Assembly (NCBI GenBank): GCA_003667245.1
Contig: RCNN01000052.1
Span: 1 to 25,266, forward strand
Reading direction: 5' to 3'
Source: Heterostelium multicystogenum
Lineage: Eukaryota; Evosea; Eumycetozoa; Acytosteliales; Acytosteliaceae
Length of the DNA stretch: 25,266 nt
The position numbers and the translations under genes were made by a program. The notes under the pieces are model-generated. The model did not search any database. It had not been told where the DNA came from and worked only from the letters and a program-made list of their open reading frames with translations. The first letter of the stretch is position 1, and each line of letters begins with the position of its first letter. Positions 1 to 10,388 of this stretch are shown here, piece after piece.

Positions 1-1771
1 AATCAAACTATTATACATCAGCAGCTACAAGAGCACCAAACAAACTATGTGCCATCGTGTTATTGCGTTTCCCCAAGCTGTTTATCCCTATGCAAAGGGA
101 TCAACCTTTAGATAAGGACATGCTAATGAGCCAGCTTTTTGATGCAAAAAACAGGAATGATCAGAAGAGCATCACTTGGCATATATATGACTCTGCCACT
201 TGCGCAGCGAGTACTCGAGAATCTCATCAAAATCATTGATCAGGAGAATGAGCAATATCGGCGGTCAAAAGGTCACACTTCCCCAAGCTTCTTGCAAAAG
301 ATCTGTGGGTGAAAACAGGTCGTTGGGAATCATCGGGGTGACGAAAGTAAGTTAGTTTAGTTAGGAATGCTCATTAATCTTTGACACTAATAACCAATGA
401 TCTATTCATATAGTTGATGAAACTAAAAGATAGAAAAGGCGAAGAGTATTGTCTAGCACCAACACACGAGGAGATGATCACTTCGTTGGTTGCAAATGAA
501 CGAATTGCAACCAACAATCTACCACTTAAATTGTATCAAATAGGTGACAAGTATCGTGATGAGATTCGACCAAGATTCGGAATGTTAAGAGGACGTGAGT
601 TTTTAATGAAAGATATGTACTCGTTTGACAAGTCAGTGGAGGATGCCGAGGAGACATATAACCTCGTAAAGATAGCATATCACCGTATATTCTCTCGTCT
701 CGGTGTAAATTACGCATGCGTCGATGCTGACAGTGGAAACATTGGAGGATCTCAAAGCCATGAGTTCCAGATCATCACTGACGTTGGAAGAAGAACACAA
801 TTGTCAGAGATGTGGACACTCTGCCAATCTCGAAAAGGCAGATGCCGAATGTGACCCACATCCCACAAACTCTGCTATTAAATCCAGCTTTGCTATGATG
901 AAAAATAGCGAAGGCAACACGACTTATAGTTCAACTTTGGACATCGGGCTAAGGACCAACCCAATCTTCACTCCACAAAATCCCACTTTTCGCACATTGT
1001 TATGTTTGAGCCCATCGATGCACAGCAGAAGGATTTGATTTTGTCCAAAATCACCCAACACTCCAATCCGTGTATTCATTGACAAAGCCATTGAATCGAA
1101 CTCCAACTTCAGCAAAATCTATCCAAATCTTCAAAAATCCTCTGATTCTGGTTTTACTATTGGAAGATTCCGTGAAGTGAAGGAGGGAGACCGTTGTGTA
1201 CAGTCTTCATGTAGTACTGAGAAAGGAGTGATGATGTTTAAGCGTGGAATTGAAGTTGGACATATTTTCAGATTGGGAACCAAGTATTCAGTTCCTCTCA
1301 AGGCCAACATCAAGAGCTCTGCAGGTGTAGATGTTCCTATGGAAATGGGATGTTATGGAATTGGTGTCAGTCGTCTAATGGCAGCACTTGTTGAAGCCCA
1401 CAAAGACAAAGTGGGAATCGTTTGGCCCCTCCAAGTCGCACCCTACAAATTGATCATTTTGCCACATTCTACCGAGCTTGACACCGAGAGTTTGAAAGCG
1501 TGGAATAGAACTCTATGACTACCTTTCTAAAGATCCATTACTTACCAACCAAATAATTTTGGATGATCGTATTGATCTAACATATTCACGTCGTATCAAA
1601 GAAGCAGCAATTCTAGGTATTCCATATATCCTCTTCATTACCCAAAGTAAAACCAACAAAGATAAGGACATTTATGAATTAGAGGACAATCAACTGGAGA
1701 GAAATCATTTTTCAATGCTGTTGAGTTACTTTATTTCTTTAGATTTAAATTATCATAAACAGTTCCAATAA
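1..1771 (+). CDS. Prolyl-tRNA synthetase, bacterial/organellar type (5' partial, frameshifted)
   Basis: Class II aminoacyl-tRNA synthetase that charges tRNA-Pro, probably in mitochondria. The frame is already open at the left edge (from position 3), so the true start is outside; the visible N-terminus could be a targeting peptide. Seen: PKLFIPM and GMIRR/GIY near the start, LKDRKGEEYCLAPTHEE (from about 417), the motif 2 run YRDEIRPRFGMLRGREF (about 550-605), GGSQSHEFQ (about 745), CGHSANLEKA (about 820), GIEVGHIFRLGTKYS (about 1245), the motif 3 run EMGCYGIGVSR (about 1340-1375), and an anticodon-binding domain with DDR and AAILGIPY (1560-1640). The editing insertion is short, as in mitochondrial ProRS. 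One 67-nt intron is visible. The frame changes at about 146-151 (A6 run), 283-287, 333-338, 790-797, 1010-1060 and 1500-1505. Because the motifs survive on both sides, sequencing error is likelier than decay, but a pseudogene is not excluded. Confidence 0.85.
347..413 (+). other. Intron in the prolyl-tRNA synthetase gene
   Basis: GTAAGT donor at 347, CATATAG acceptor ending at 413, and a CACTAATAAC branch-point-like sequence inside. Removal joins VTK to LMKLKDR in one frame. The 67-nt length matches the other introns here. Confidence 0.75.
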
Positions 1772-1871
1772 ATTATCAAATTGCATTGGATTAGAAATAC
1801 TTTCATTTGGAACCCAATATTATTAATATTTAAAACTATATTTAATATTTATTTTTTTATTATTTAAACCT

Positions 1872-3048
1872 TTATGGTTTTGGATCGTATAGTAGATTAT
1901 CTCCTGATGTGTTGCTGTGAACAAAGAGTGGATTGTCTTGAACAGTACCCATTACACCATCGTTGGTGAGTTTAACTTGGTCAAACTTCTTCTTTCCTAA
2001 ATATACAGCAGTTCCAATTGCAGCAGCACCTATGATACCTCCCAAAGCTGCAAGACCAAAAATTGCTCCTTTTTTACACTTAAATGGTTGTGGAGTCTGG
2101 TCACATTCATCTATTTCTGGTTTTTTACACTTCTCTGGTTGAGGAATTTGATCACATTCATCAACAATAACTTCCTTTTTAATTACTGTTGTATTGGAAA
2201 TTGAGAAACTTAGGTATTCTGGTTTAAAGAATTTACAATGATAAATATCAACATCAATTATTTTCTAATATTTCAGAGTTAGTATTGTATTAAACTTAAA
2301 TAGATTATTTTAACAACTTACATCAATAAAATTAGATGGATCGAAATTAACAACTTGAGTAGTATTTCCAAAAAGACCATGAGCAGTTTCCAGAGGAGAA
2401 ATCAACAGAAAAATATTGATTGGTACCATTAGTATAGCCTCCATTATCAAATATTATTTGGTTATCTAAAAATACCCAAACATTGTCCGACGATGAGAAA
2501 TTAAATACAGATGTTTCCTATTTTAATTATTAGTATATAGTTAATTAATCTTTAATTCTAAACTTACAGTAAAATTCCACTTGGTATTTATTTTCATACA
2601 ATATGTTGGCTTATTAACATATTGGCATTTTTTCAAACATTGGTGGAGTATAAGTAGTATTTAAGGCATAGGTATAGGTAGATTTGTTTTGAGTTGAGGA
2701 GAGAATTTCTTGGGATTCTACCAAAGTAAATGTAGTATTAACTATACAAAGAGTGTTGGGTCCACCACCTCCACCCCAAATTTGGTTGAATTGGCGGTAA
2801 TCTGGTTCTGGTAAGCGAAGAGTTGTCGAATCATTCAACTTTGGATATCTATCTATATCCAATTTTGAATTAACAATATTGGGAAGATATTCAAATCCTT
2901 GAGTTTGACTTTTAACATCCATATATCCATTTTCAAAATAGTATTGTTCTCTATATATGGTTGCATCCCAGGTTATGTCTGCTGGTACCACTAAAACAGA
3001 GATCAAAATCAAAACCATTGATGGTAATAAATATTTATAATAAAACAT
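1872..3048 (-). CDS. Psi-family PA14/fibro-slime type I membrane protein (three exons)
   Basis: Exons 3048-2568, 2517-2322 and 2264-1872; introns 2567-2518 and 2321-2265, both GT-AG. The start ATG at 3048 opens a signal peptide (MFYYKYLLPSMVLILISVLV). The ectodomain carries several N-glycosylation sequons. It holds the fibro-slime/PA14 signature SSSDNVWVFLDNQIIFDNGG (exon 2), the core of Dictyostelium Psi (prespore-inducing factor) proteins. Two CDxxPQPxKCKKP-like repeats follow, then a Gly/Ala-rich membrane helix, KKK, and a short cytosolic tail with DNPLFV and NLLYDP. The NPLF/NPLY tail style is typical of the family. The frame breaks twice, in the A6 run at 2628-2633 and near 2408-2413; the protein reads sensibly across both. 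Psi proteins are surface or secreted factors in cell-type signalling; the role of this member is inferred only from family. Confidence 0.75.
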
Positions 3049-3295
3049 GTTTTCGATAAATGGAATTATAAATTTGTAACAATATAATTTTTTGGAAGTA
3101 TTAATTGAAAGTAATAGAAAATGTAGAATGGTAGATAATTAAATATTGATTGAAATTAAAACATTTATTGATTGATATCAAATGTGATTTGTAAATTATA
3201 CCATTTAATTTTTAAAATAGTATTACTTGACAGGTTTGATATTTCAGTCATTTAACAATTAATTAAAATTTTTAACATACTATGATTTAGGAGAA
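3049..3295. promoter_or_regulatory. Divergent AT-rich intergenic region
   Basis: About 250 bp of very AT-rich DNA between the ATG of the Psi-like gene (leftward) and the possible rightward ORF at 3296. It must contain the Psi-like promoter. No specific box can be assigned. Confidence 0.4.
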
Positions 3296-3786
3296 ATGTG
3301 TGTAGCGGAATTGATAAATGAAAGTGTAGAAAATATGATCCTGCAGTTGATATCAAATGTCACTTTTAGTGATTGGTGCTATATAATCTCGATAGTTGAA
3401 AATCTATATGATCAAAATACCCACACCAATCAATTCATTCCTTTCCCACTTGATCAACAATCATTGTTGTGTGAAATACAAAAAGTGTGTATTGTTTTTA
3501 TTAAATATTCTGTCGTGTTGTGGTGGTGTATAGCTCTGATTGATTTTTATCATTTGTGGAATGATGACCTCACATGATTCAATGATAATCAAGAAAGTTA
3601 GTAATACACAGTATTGTGGCAGGAATTGTAAGATTATTAGCTTCATGGAACTCAAAGAATACAGCTACAAGTCGACAAATCAATAAATTCTATATTAAAC
3701 TAGTGTCAAAAACACACATACCTTTTCCTCTATTGTATATCTCTACATTAGTATTTGATTTCATTACAAAAAGAGTACTGAGTTGA
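3296..3786 (+). CDS. Hypothetical, possibly two-exon, protein
   Basis: An ATG ORF (3296-3577, 93 codons) is followed at 3589-3786 by a second open stretch in another frame with no ATG at its start. The first part is acidic with no recognised motif. The second reads HSIVAGIVRLLASW, then NKFYIKLVSKTHIPFPLLYI and STLVFDFITKRV. The spacing of basic, hydrophobic and aromatic residues there faintly recalls the first helices of Pho80/Pcl-type cyclins. If this is one gene, an intron or frame break lies between about 3480 and 3600, but no donor/acceptor pair restores the frame cleanly. The opposite-strand ORF at 3461-3655 is taken as a shadow. Low confidence that it is expressed. Confidence 0.3.
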
Positions 3787-4085
3787 GTCTACATATAGTA
3801 ATAACTTTGAAATATTTCTCATAGGAATGATCAAATTGGGCGGGATAACTTGGAGCCAATAGGAGATTAGTTGGTTACCTTTTTTAAAATTTTGTTATAT
3901 TTTTTCTTGTTTTTGGTAAAGGGGGACTTTAGAGGTGACCTTGCATCATGTTCGGTTCCCTTTTGATAAATCTTTGTAATATCTTTTAGAATTTTAATAA
4001 TATTTATTCTTTGTTGACTAAGTAGTTTGCTTGGCTCCTTGACTTAACTGGTTATTATATATTTAAGGGCTAGCCTAGTAGTAAG
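3787..4085. other. Intergenic region upstream of rce1
   Basis: About 300 bp with no convincing ORF. It contains moderately GC-richer patches (about 3835-3880 and 3915-3965) and T-runs near 3880-3915. It presumably contains the rce1 promoter. No RNA gene or repeat is recognised. Confidence 0.4.
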
Positions 4086-5157
4086 ATGACAATTGAATTA
4101 TATCCACAGTTGAGTGGATATGTAGCTGTATCTATTTCGACATTGCTATCAGTTCTATTCGTAGGTGGATTATATATATTTTCATCGGGCGATAGAGATG
4201 ATCCTGAAGTCATAAAGCGAAGATCACAGAGTGTATTGATCACCTCTATTATATCATATGCCATCGTGTATTTTATTATACCGGAATCTCCCCAGGTAAG
4301 TATATGCTACCCAAAAGACCCCCTATTTTGCCCTATATACATCATTCGGTCGATGCTGATATTAACATCTCTATTATTCGTTGTTCATTAGAAATTCGAT
4401 ATATTCTTACAAATCATAGGAATCAACAATAAGTCATTCATGTGGGGAATTGTATTACCATTTTTGCTGACGCTGATACTATTTTTTGGACCTTTGGTTA
4501 TGTTTTACTTGGACTATGGAGTGGTCGATGAGTTTATAACATTGAGCGATATTGATTTACGTTGGATGCGTAACTATGTTGTTGGACCCATTGCAGAGGA
4601 AGTTGTATACAGATCATCCATTTGTCCTATTCTATACTTTGCTGGATTCAGTTCAACCAATATCATTATATTCTCTCCACTCCTCTTTGGTCTATCGCAT
4701 CTGCATCACATCTATCCTCTCAAAAAGCGACGTTCAGATAATATCAATAGAATCGTTACAAGTTGTAAGTACATAGCAACGATCGCCCTTAAAGCAAGCA
4801 TTCAACGATCTAATAGATTTATTCGATCTCAACAGTATTACAGGTTGCATATACAAGCTTATTTGGAATGTATTCAGCACTGATATTTATGCGTACATGT
4901 AATATACTATCATGTATTATAGTTCACAGTTTTTGTAATATGATGGGACTTCCAAGATTCCAAGATATCTCTGATCATACACATTCAAAAGGTAAGAAAC
5001 AACAAGATCTATGTGCATATAGATGTCGCTAACAGTTGGGTTCAAATATATCTTTATAGTTCTTGCATTCAGTTTTGTTTTGGGATTGATTGGATTCTTT
5101 TATTTCCTTAATCCCCTAACGGATCCAGTTTATTTCCATTCAATATATGTTGGTTAA
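4086..5157 (+). CDS. rce1: CAAX prenyl endopeptidase Rce1 (four exons)
   Basis: Rce1 is the ER membrane protease that removes the -aaX tripeptide from farnesylated or geranylgeranylated CaaX proteins such as Ras and Rho. Exons 4086-4295, 4392-4764, 4836-4991 and 5060-5157 sum to 837 nt, giving a 278-residue protein with no frame breaks. Visible family marks: DRDDPEVIKRR after the first membrane segment; the glutamate box PIAEEVVYR (EExxxR); FGLSHLHH (FxxxH); and the HxxxN box HSFCNMMG followed by LPRFQDI. YTSLFGMYSALIFMRT and NPLTDP match the Rce1 C-terminal half. All four catalytic elements are present, so it should be active. The stop codon overlaps an AATAAA (5156-5161). The 3' end converges on the STAND gene with 77 bp between. 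Confidence 0.93.
4296..4391 (+). other. rce1 intron 1
   Basis: GTAAGT donor after ...SPQ and TTAG acceptor before KFDIF. 96 nt, phase 0. Confidence 0.85.
4765..4835 (+). other. rce1 intron 2
   Basis: GTAAGT donor and CAACAG acceptor, 71 nt. Splicing gives TSLLQVAYTSLFG, which matches Rce1 proteins; the later ACAG at about 4840-4843 would break the frame. Confidence 0.85.
4992..5059 (+). other. rce1 intron 3
   Basis: GTAAGA donor and TTATAG acceptor, 68 nt. Joins HTHSK to VLAFSF. Confidence 0.85.
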
Positions 5158-5234
5158 TAAATGTATAGATAATGTGGAGCAGAATTGGAAATATAATCAA
5201 AAGACTCTGATATTTATTACTATTAAAACAAATC

Positions 5235-8200
5235 TTAAATGGTGTGTAACAAAATTGCATTTATAATATCACCATCAGCTTGTCTCAACAATTTAATGGC
5301 CTCTTCCTCAGTGATATTTAGAGTACTTATCATAAGATTGACTTCATAAGGATCATATTTAGTTTCCATTTGTTTCTTTTGGAGCTCCAATGTATGAGCA
5401 GATTCCAGGCTGACCTCTTTAACTTCCGCCTCTTCTACTGTAGTTTCTGGAGTCACTATTACATCACCAATGAAATAACGAATACGATCAGATATGGTAA
5501 TGTATTTTGTATGATCTGTTCCAAAGATCTCTTTGATAATTTCCAAGGCCTTTGTGAAATACTCTTTGGAAAGCTGATGACTACCGAATTGAAATTCCAA
5601 CTCAGCGCGATTACTCCAGATGTCTGCAATCTCTGGGTGACAAGCTCCAAGATCTTCAACCAATATTTGATATGCTTTGGCATATGTTGATCTTATTTGA
5701 TCAATATTAAATGGTTCAATTATTTTTGTTGTTACATTCTTAATATTGTTGCCACTGTTGCTATTGTTACTGCTATAGTCATAGCTATTGGATGTTGATG
5801 TTACTTTAGGTTGATTTGATTTCTCTCTTTCAATCTTGACTTCACATAATGAGTTTAAGTAGATTCCCATCTTTGGATGATTGTCACCAAGATCCTTGCG
5901 AGTAATGTCAATGGCATTCTCTATGTATTCCACTGCTTTCTCATATTGCTGCAGTCCTAAATTCAACAAACCAAGTCCATAGAGCACCTCTGCGTATTCT
6001 GAATGTTGGTTACCAAGAGATTTATCGATGATATTGAGTGCTTTCTAATAGTATGAACCAATTGTAGGTTAGTATAATGATGAATATCTTTAAACAATGA
6101 GGAGCTTACATTGTATAGTGATTTGGCCAAATCGAACTTTCCTGTTTTTCTATAAACATCTGCAAGATTATTGGTATATATTCCAAGCTTTGGATGATCA
6201 GATCCAAGTGATTTGGATACAATAGATATTGCTCTTTTGTATTCCTTTTCAGCAAGTTGATATTTCGATTGCTTCTTATAAACCAGTCCCATACTGTTAA
6301 GGATTTCGGCGACTTCCGGGTGGTCGAAATCCAAAATGATTTTGGGAAATCGATAGAGATCTTGCAAAGAGTGGCTCACACTGCTTATAGTCTCCTAGCT
6401 TTCTGTAACAATCACCAAGGTTATGTGTGAAGAATCCAACTTTAGTGTGTGATTTACCAAGCGCATTCTCACCTATGATCAACGCTTTCTTGTAGAGCTC
6501 GATAGCGTCTTTGTAGTGTCCAATCTTCTTTTGGATCAATCCCAAATTATTGTAGATTTCAGCAACTTCAATATTCTCTGGTCCAAGTTTGGCAACAAGG
6601 ATGTTAAGTGCTTGGTTGTAAATCTTTATGGCCTCTGTGAACTTATCCTCCTTACGCTTGGTGTCTGCCAAGTCACAAAGATAGAGTCCATAGTTTGCAT
6701 GGTCCTCTCCACTGTTGATTTTAACAATATTCAATGCTTTCAAGTAGTGTTCGCTTGCTACTTGGTAGTGACCAAGCTTTTTCTCTACTAGACCTATATC
6801 TCTAAAGAGTTCTGCAAAACTTATATCGTCTTTAGATCTAATATTGTTGAGTATAGTGAGAGTCATTTGATAGTATCGGCTAGCAGTTTCCAGAATTGAC
6901 TTCTTTCTGTATATATCTCCCAAGTTTAGATAGAGATTGGCCAACTTTGAGTTAAAGAGCTGGGGACCTGAGGTAGCATTTTCCTGATAACCAAAGTGTC
7001 TATATATGATTTTTAGTGCTCTTTCATAGTACTCCAATGATTGATTATAGTTTGCTTGCTTCTTCAAACCAATACCGACCAGCATCAATGATTCACAAGT
7101 ACCATATTGATCCGATCCCTATAATTAAAGTAAGTATTAATACATGGCTTTGGTGATACTTATAATTAACCTACAAATATACTTTCAGCAATTGCCAGTG
7201 ATTTCTCTGATAGATAAATAGAGGTATCGAATTTGGATTGCTTGAGCGTTATTAAGGAGAGTGATTCAATGTCAAGTTGAACATTGAGACTAACCTCACC
7301 ATTGAGTTGAATATGATAATCTCTTGCAGTATCTAAAACAGTCCAGGCATCATCATAGAATGAGAGATATTCAAAGAATAGTCCAAGTGCTCTAGCGGTT
7401 TCTGCTAGCTCCTGGAGTGGCGCTTGATACTTGGCCAACTCTGTTCTATAGAGATGGATAATCTGCTTTTTTATCAGTACCAATAAACTCCCACAGTGAC
7501 CATAGTCCAGAGTTACCATATTCATTGATCAACAAAGTCAAGTATGGAAGTCGCAACAAAAACTGCTCAAGTGTCTTACTATCTTTGTTTGACTTTAAAA
7601 AGTGAGGAAGCAATTGGATTCTGCGCTTTGGTAAGATAGGGAAGCTTTCATCACTGAAATACTTGCTTAGCAAGCTCAGGTATTTTTGGTTGGCTTCTGG
7701 TGCTATTATATTCTTACGAACTGCTTCGCGAAGTGCTTGAGAGTGGAGATTCAGGTGGGAACTGCTTCCATCCATGGAGAGAATACCTCTTGCAGATGAT
7801 ATGAATCCGGAGCTGTTGACTAGCTGCAGCATTGACATGAGCTCTGATTCGTAGAGTCCATATTTACTATGGTAAAGTAAGCTTAGAGTATCCTGAACTA
7901 GATTCTCAGGATAGAGTGTATCGTTCTTCCAACGTGTGATAATCAGCTGGAACAGCTGCTCTGGTGTTGTGCACCGCGACATTGAATAAAGTTTTTCATC
8001 AATTGTTTCAAATGTGGCTGTTGTAATCAATTCATTGAGTACCATCGATATGAAAAGCGGTGTTTGGTCAAGCTTGGTCAATGTTTCAAACTGTTTACTT
8101 TCTAAATTCTTTCCAACCATGGCTAAATACATAGAACAAAATTCATTTCTCATATCGACACTACTGAACTTTGTAATTGGAACAACCAAGCATCTTTGGT

Positions 8201-9877
8201 AGAGTTTGTTTAGACATTGAGTTGTCTCTGTTTGGTTACCAGTTGACGTGGATAGGATAATCTTTACAGAGTTACCAACGAGTTGACGTGGAAGAATGGA
8301 TTCCAGCTTAAATGATTTATCGAAACGATCAATACCATCAATAATCCATACCAATTTACCACCATCACGAGTTGCAACATTGAACCAAAAATCTATATCT
8401 TCCTTTAGCATTGCTGGATCATCGGGTATGGGGACCTGTGTTGATGTGGCTACTTTGATGGTTTCAAATGCAGTCTTCAATATCTCGTAGGGTTGGTAGC
8501 TCTTGGGAGATAGTCCAACGACAGTTGCTACGACCAGAGTCTTTTTAGGATCGACATGCATTTCCAATTCCTTTGTCAGCCAGTATGCAAGATGAGTTGA
8601 TTTTCCAACACCAGTATCTCCAACTATCACCAATGGACACGATTGATCGGCGCCAGTTGATTTTACAAAGTTATTCAAACTCTGCATGGCTTGAATGTTG
8701 CATTGTAAATACACCTTTGACAATTGTCTGAAGTATGAAACATTCATATCCAAATCAAGCTGGAGTTGAGAGTATAGTTGTTGGTCGGCAATCGGATATT
8801 GCGATTCAATGGATTCGGTGATGTCTCTATAGACTGTCTTAATCCATGAGTTCATCTCAGAAGAATTGTAGGTTGAATTTAATAGCTTGTGTTCACAGAT
8901 CCACTGATTTCAACTTGTCCAACTTCTCTTGTGATGCAGGTGTGTTGTCATTTGATTCAGTAGCACGCTCATCTTTTTGATATAGAAGAAATGATTTTTT
9001 GGTGTTGGTGCATATTTGGTGGCTTGAAGTATTTCCAACTGAGTGACACTGTGCCCTTGGTAGTTGTCCATCCAAGAGCGGGTCTTTTGGGCAGCTTTGA
9101 ATGCTGAATCATAGAGCTCACCCTCACACCATCCATATCGATTACCAAGCAACGACAAGAAATGAGTACATCCAGCAACCTCATTTAAGCAAGTGGTGAT
9201 TGAGTTGACACGCTGTGTATGCTCTCTGGTAATTCCCCAACGAAGATCAACAAATGAAAAGTCAAGTCTTCGCTCACGACAGAATACTTGCAACTCTGAC
9301 ATCAAATGGCTGACCAGCAACTCACGCTCCTCTTTCATATCGGTAAAGGTCGATGAATAAACAAACGTATCGATCTGTCGCCAGTGTTGTCTGTCTGCAG
9401 CTTGGACTCATTCGAGAGAATCTCCAATATGTTGAAGCATTGTTTCTTTTTTGGCATTAGCCTGCTGGCCACTACCACCAGTATTTGTGGCGGATCCACT
9501 TGAAAACTTAAACTTTTTCGAGTTGGCACTTCCAGATTTTAACAGTGTTAATGATTTACTAGTGTACAATTGATATGGATCATCAGCAAGCAGCTTGTTG
9601 GCATCTATACAATCACTGATGAATTTGGCTGACACAATCCTGATGTCGCCACTGTCACAAAGCTTGATAGCATTCTTTAACTTGAAGCTAGCTTTGTCAA
9701 CCTCCTCTTTGGTGGTGACCAGGTAGTGCACTGTGTTGTTAATTTGAAGTGAGAAACTACCACCCACACTTCTTGATCTGTGTCTTTAGTTTATTTTGTT
9801 CACCTATTGGAACTCCAATTATATAAAATACAATAGATTTAAAATAGATCCTCATTATTATTACTGTTGATATTCAT
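5235..9877 (-). CDS. BRCT-DUF4062-STAND NTPase-TPR-UBA protein, nephrocystin-3-like (frameshifted)
   Basis: One long leftward gene. Start is ATG 9877 (MNINSNNNEDLF) or 9855. Order: (1) a BRCT domain (about 9850-9560) with GVPIGEQNKL, IKKCGGSFS, HYLVTTKEE and FISDCIDA; (2) DUF4062 (about 9375-8920) with VYSSTFTDMKEER, FVDLRWGIT and GNRYGWCEG; (3) a STAND/NACHT P-loop NTPase with Walker A VGDTGVGKSTH (about 8640-8605), Walker B KLVWIIDGIDRF and sensor-like IILSTS; (4) a helical linker to about 7450; (5) roughly nine or more TPRs of tetratricopeptide/Kinesin-light-chain style (7400-5500); (6) a C-terminal UBA/NAC-alpha-type helix bundle (about 5350-5240, NITEEEAIKLLRQADGDIIN). Introns are 7174-7119 and 6109-6045. 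Frame breaks at about 9840, 9763-9767, 8974-8978, 8908-8910, 7467-7472 and 6330-6336, mostly homopolymers, plus an in-frame TGA at 9408-9410. The DUF4062-NTPase-TPR core matches nephrocystin-3 and NLR-like sensors; the function here is unknown. Confidence 0.85.
6045..6109 (-). other. Intron in the STAND/TPR gene
   Basis: Leftward GTAAGC donor at 6109 and TATTAG acceptor ending at 6045, 65 nt with a TACTAAC branch-point-like sequence. Joins AKSLYN to KALNIIDKSLG in frame. Confidence 0.8.
7119..7174 (-). other. Intron in the STAND/TPR gene
   Basis: Leftward GTAGGT donor at 7174 and TTATAG acceptor ending at 7119, 56 nt. Joins AESIF to GSDQYGTCESL within a TPR. Confidence 0.75.
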
Positions 9878-10141
9878 TTTTAGATGTTGTTGAATTTTAA
9901 AATGTGTAAAATAAATCAGATCAGAGGAATTTAAACTCTAAAAGGTTAATCTAAATTTAGATGAAAATAGAATCTAAGAATAATATTGGAAATCTTGATA
10001 ATAATATTCCAATAGTAATATTATAATTAAAAAGTAAATTTAGAATTATTACTCAACCTTATATATAAAACAACAAAAATTACAAAAGAAAAGTTTATGA
10101 AAACAAAAAACGATTTTACTCTATTAAAAACCTCATGTAAA
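9878..10141. other. AT-rich intergenic region upstream of the tRNA
   Basis: Very AT-rich spacer holding the leftward STAND gene promoter and the tRNA 5' flank. No ORF, repeat or retroelement sequence is recognisable. Confidence 0.4.
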
Positions 10142-10216
10142 GTCAGGATGGTGTAGTTGGTTATCACAAAACCTTAAACACGGTTTGGGTCATGGGTTCG
10201 ATTCCCATTCTTGATA
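10142..10216 (+). tRNA. tRNA-Val-like gene with an 8-nt anticodon loop (possible pseudo-tRNA)
   Basis: Cloverleaf: acceptor 10142-10148 with 10209-10215 (7 bp, two G-U), D stem 10151-10153 with 10165-10167, anticodon stem 10169-10173 with 10182-10186 (AAACC/GGTTT), variable loop GGGTC, T stem 10192-10196 with 10204-10208, T loop TTCGATT, discriminator A10216. The A box (TGGTGTAGTTGG, 10149) and B box (GGTTCGATTCC, 10195) are perfect. The D-arm and the ACCTTAA.ACACGGT context are typical of eukaryotic tRNA-Val(AAC). Here the loop is TTAAACAC, one A more than the normal TTAACAC. The extra A could be real (altered decoding or a pseudogene) or a sequencing error in the A-run. No TTTT terminator occurs until 10267. 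Confidence 0.8.
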
Positions 10217-10251
10217 AAATTTGTTATTGATTTATAACGCATGCGGGTATT

Positions 10252-10270
10252 AGAAACAAACTCTGATTTT
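10252..10270. repeat. Left target-site duplication of the TRE3-like element
   Basis: AGAAACAAACTCTGATTTT occurs here and again at 14856-14874, directly after the element's poly(A). The leading A and trailing Ts are ambiguous with the A-tail and T-run, so the true duplication is about 14-19 bp. It starts 36 nt beyond the tRNA 3' end. Confidence 0.9.
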
Positions 10271-10291
10271 TTTTTTTTTCGATTTTTTTTG

Positions 10292-10308
10292 TACAGATAG
10301 TATCTGTA
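10292..10308. promoter_or_regulatory. Perfect dyad in the retrotransposon 5' UTR
   Basis: TACAGATA-G-TATCTGTA: two 8-nt arms around a single G, about 80 nt before the ORF1 ATG. It sits where LINEs keep their internal promoter, so it could be a factor-binding dyad or a short RNA stem. Role inferred. Confidence 0.5.
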
Positions 10309-10388
10309 TAAAGTTTATCTAGTTTTTATTTGTCATTGTTAGGTTAGACTCACTGCTTGTGTTAGTGCATCTTAGTTATCTGTCTAAT

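Noticed and set aside
9408..9410. TGA as a selenocysteine codon
   Set aside because: No selenoprotein motif surrounds it and no SECIS element could be assigned; error or true stop is simpler.
10238..10245. CGCATGCG palindrome between tRNA and LINE
   Set aside because: The same 8-mer occurs inside the ProRS gene (about 713) and at about 23243, with no shared context, so it is probably coincidental.
10359..10388. GTG-initiated extension of LINE ORF1
   Set aside because: In frame, but an ATG at 10389 with better context follows; the ten extra codons have no visible support.
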